NCBI GenBank assembly: GCA_016180705.1
Contig: JACPAU010000003.1
Coordinates: 4,397-13,948, forward strand
From: Candidatus Methylomirabilota bacterium
GTDB taxonomy: Bacteria > Methylomirabilota > Methylomirabilia > Methylomirabilales > JACPAU01
Direction: 5' to 3'
Length of the DNA: 9,552 nucleotides
A model generated the notes under the pieces. The model worked only from the letters and a program-made list of their open reading frames with translations, made no database searches and was not told the origin of the DNA. Both the position numbers and the translations under genes were made by a program. Shown in pieces: positions 8,120 through 9,552 of this stretch; the stretch's first letter is position 1; each line of letters begins with the position of its first letter.

Positions 8120-9001
8120 GTGACTGCCCCCGCCCCACCGTCCTGGCTGGAAGTCACCCTCACCCTCCCGGAGCCGCTGGCCGATCCGGCCGGGTGTGCC
8201 CTCCTCGAGTGGGGCGCCCCGGGGCTCGTGGAGGAGACCGACGGCGCCGGCGTCCGCCTGAGGGCCTATCTCGCGGAGCCGCCCCGGGGCTTCGGTCGCC
8301 GCCTGCGGGCGTACCTGGCCGCCCTGGGGACCGCGAGCGGCGTCCCCGGGCCCGTCTCCGTCCGCCTGGCCCGACGGCGGGACCCCGGCTGGGCTAGGGC
8401 GTGGCGGGCCTTCCACCGGCCCCTCCGGTTCGGCCGCGTCGTGGTGGCGGCCTCCTGGCACCGGGTGAGGCCCGTGCGCGGGCAGGTCCTGGTCCGCCTC
8501 GACCCCGGGATGGCCTTCGGGACCGGCCAGCATCCCACCACGGCTGCCTGCCTTGGCGCGCTCGCCGCGCACGTCCGGCCCGACCGGCCGCTCCTCGACC
8601 TCGGGACCGGGTCGGGGATCCTCGCGATCGCCGCGGCGCGCCTGGGGGCCCGCCCGGTCATCGCCCTCGACACGGACCCGGAGGCCTGCAGAGCAGCCGC
8701 CGCGAACTGCCGGCGCAACGGGGTGGGCTCGACCGTCCGGGTCCGCTGCGGGTCCCTCGAGGTCCTCCGGCCGCGGGCGGCCTTCGCCCTGATCCTGGCC
8801 AACCTGACGGCGGCGGCGCACCTCGCCCTGCTGCCGGCGCTGCGGGGGCACCTGGCTCCGCGCGGCCGCGCGGTGCTCGCCGGGATCCTCGCGGCGCAGG
8901 CGCCGGACGTGCGGCGGGCCGTACGGGCGGCCGGTCTCGCGGTCGTCGGAAGGCAGCGGACCGGGGAGTGGGTCGCCCTCCATGTGGCCCGGCCCTCCTG
9001 A
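8120..9001 (+). CDS. prmA: Ribosomal protein L11 methyltransferase
   Basis: A 293-residue PrmA, of usual length, which methylates ribosomal protein L11 using S-adenosylmethionine. An N-terminal L11-recognition domain (WLEVTLTLPEP, about 9-19 onward) leads through a linker WARAWRAFHRPLRFG (91-105) to the class I methyltransferase fold. That fold shows the PrmA hallmark LDPGMAFGTGQHPTT (127-141), motif I LDLGTGSGILAIAA (159-172), the acidic ALDTDP segment (182-187) and ANLTAAAH (227-234). The family usually has GTGTHPTT; here Gln replaces the second Thr (Q137), a mild change. The GTG start at 8120 is 13 bases after the dnaJ stop; no better start or strong Shine-Dalgarno is visible, so the exact N-terminus is less sure than the identity. 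The gene follows dnaJ and precedes rsmE, as in Bacillus-type clusters. Confidence 0.95.
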   Translation: MTAPAPPSWLEVTLTLPEPLADPAGCALLEWGAPGLVEETDGAGVRLRAYLAEPPRGFGRRLRAYLAALGTASGVPGPVSVRLARRRDPGWARAWRAFHRPLRFGRVVVAASWHRVRPVRGQVLVRLDPGMAFGTGQHPTTAACLGALAAHVRPDRPLLDLGTGSGILAIAAARLGARPVIALDTDPEACRAAAANCRRNGVGSTVRVRCGSLEVLRPRAAFALILANLTAAAHLALLPALRGHLAPRGRAVLAGILAAQAPDVRRAVRAAGLAVVGRQRTGEWVALHVARPS

Positions 9002-9008
9002 GGGCCGG
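8989..9008 (+). other. Hairpin over the prmA stop codon
   Basis: CCGGCCCT (8989-8996) and AGGGCCGG (9001-9008) form a perfect 8-bp GC-rich stem with a CCTG loop. It contains the prmA stop (8999-9001) and ends at the start of the rsmE ribosome-binding region (GGAGGGAGG, 9007-9015). There is no T tract, so it is not an intrinsic terminator. It might affect coupling or RNA stability. Confidence 0.6.
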
Positions 9009-9017
9009 AGGGAGGCC

Positions 9018-9552
9018 ATGCCCCATCGCTTCGCCGTGGCCGCCGCCCAGATCCGACAGGGGCGAGCCACCCTCACGGGGCCGGTCGCGCACCAGATCGC
9101 CCGGGTCCTCCGTCTGCGCCCGGGGGAGGAGGTCGTCCTCTTCGACGAGGCGGGGACGGAGCATACCGCCCGCCTCCTGCGCGTGGCCGGGTCGGCCGTG
9201 GAGGCGGCCGTCGAGCGGGCCTCCCGCCCCGGGCGCGAATCCCCCCTCCACCTCACGCTGGCCCCCGCCCTCCTCCGGGGAGCCCGGATGGATCTCGTGA
9301 TCCAGAAGGCGACGGAACTCGGGGTCACGGCCATCGCCCCGCTCCTGCTCGCGCGGTGCGTGGTCAGGGGGCCGGGACGCCTCTCCCGCTGGCAGGCCAT
9401 CGCGCGGGAGGCGGCCGAGCAGTCCGGCAGGACGCGGATCCCGGCCGTCACAGCGCCGGTCCCGTTCGCCGCCTTTCTCGCCGGCGTGCCGGCCAAGACG
9501 GCCCGCCTCGTCCTCTGGGAGGGGGAGGGGGGACTCCAGCTGCGCGCCCTCG
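9018..9552 (+). CDS. rsmE: 16S rRNA (uracil-1498-N3)-methyltransferase RsmE, 5' part
   Basis: The frame from ATG 9018 is open to the window edge (178 codons), so the 3' end is missing. RsmE makes m3U1498 in 16S rRNA with S-adenosylmethionine and belongs to the SPOUT (knotted) methyltransferases. The N-terminal PUA-like domain begins MPHRFAV and contains VLRLRPGEEVVLFD. The start of the catalytic domain shows the family segment RMDLVIQKATELGVTAIAPL, then the RWQAIAREAAEQSGR-type motif (here SRWQAIAREAAEQSGRTRIP). A strong GGAGG (9007-9011) sits six bases before the ATG, one of the best ribosome-binding sites in the window. It follows prmA by 16 bp; the prmA-rsmE pair downstream of dnaJ is a common arrangement. 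Confidence 0.95.
   Translation, partial: MPHRFAVAAAQIRQGRATLTGPVAHQIARVLRLRPGEEVVLFDEAGTEHTARLLRVAGSAVEAAVERASRPGRESPLHLTLAPALLRGARMDLVIQKATELGVTAIAPLLLARCVVRGPGRLSRWQAIAREAAEQSGRTRIPAVTAPVPFAAFLAGVPAKTARLVLWEGEGGLQLRAL

Noticed and set aside
7850..9496. 548-codon - strand open reading opposite dnaJ, prmA and rsmE
   Set aside because: It overlaps three well-supported + strand genes, its composition is Arg/Pro/Gly-rich, and it shows no recognisable motif.

Overview
The window is a very GC-rich (roughly 70% by eye), densely packed bacterial chromosome segment with every recognisable gene on the + strand. Codons strongly favour G/C in the third position, which produces many long antisense and out-of-frame open readings that are not genes. 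The partial ADP-heptose:LPS heptosyltransferase-like gene at the left edge suggests a Gram-negative (diderm) bacterium. A perfect CIRCE operator and an HrcA repressor occur together. A GC-rich lineage such as Rokubacteria/NC10 or a deltaproteobacterial-type group would fit, but the taxonomic placement is inference.

Layout: (1) 1-293, 3' end of a GT9 heptosyltransferase; (2) 290-1288, ROK-family sugar kinase (glucokinase-like), overlapping gene 1 by 4 bases; (3) 1290-3095, lepA (elongation factor 4), 1 base after the kinase stop; (4) 3096-3298, a 203-bp spacer with a 9-bp tandem repeat and no convincing terminator or promoter; (5) 3299-4045, lepB (signal peptidase I) with a proline-rich insertion; (6) 4042-5211, hemW (radical SAM heme chaperone), overlapping lepB by 4 bases; (7) 5208-5273, a well-formed sigma70-type promoter followed by a perfect CIRCE; (8) 5292-6341, hrcA; (9) 6334-6381, a short hairpin plus a strong intrinsic terminator; (10) 6416-7000, grpE; (11) 6997-8106, dnaJ, overlapping grpE by 4 bases; (12) 8120-9001, prmA; (13) 9018-9552, rsmE, cut by the right edge.

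The backbone lepA-hemW-hrcA-grpE-(dnaK)-dnaJ-prmA-rsmE is the heat-shock/translation cluster known from Bacillus and many other bacteria. Two things differ here. dnaK, normally between grpE and dnaJ, is absent, and grpE and dnaJ overlap so there is no room even for a remnant. lepB sits between lepA and hemW, recalling the lepA-lepB pair of gammaproteobacteria. HrcA presumably represses its own promoter through CIRCE. The terminator after hrcA would make grpE-dnaJ-prmA-rsmE expression depend on read-through, since no clear second promoter is visible.

I see no phage, transposon, CRISPR, toxin-antitoxin or defence genes. This is ordinary core genome. The points worth a second look concern regulation and gene order, not a new system.
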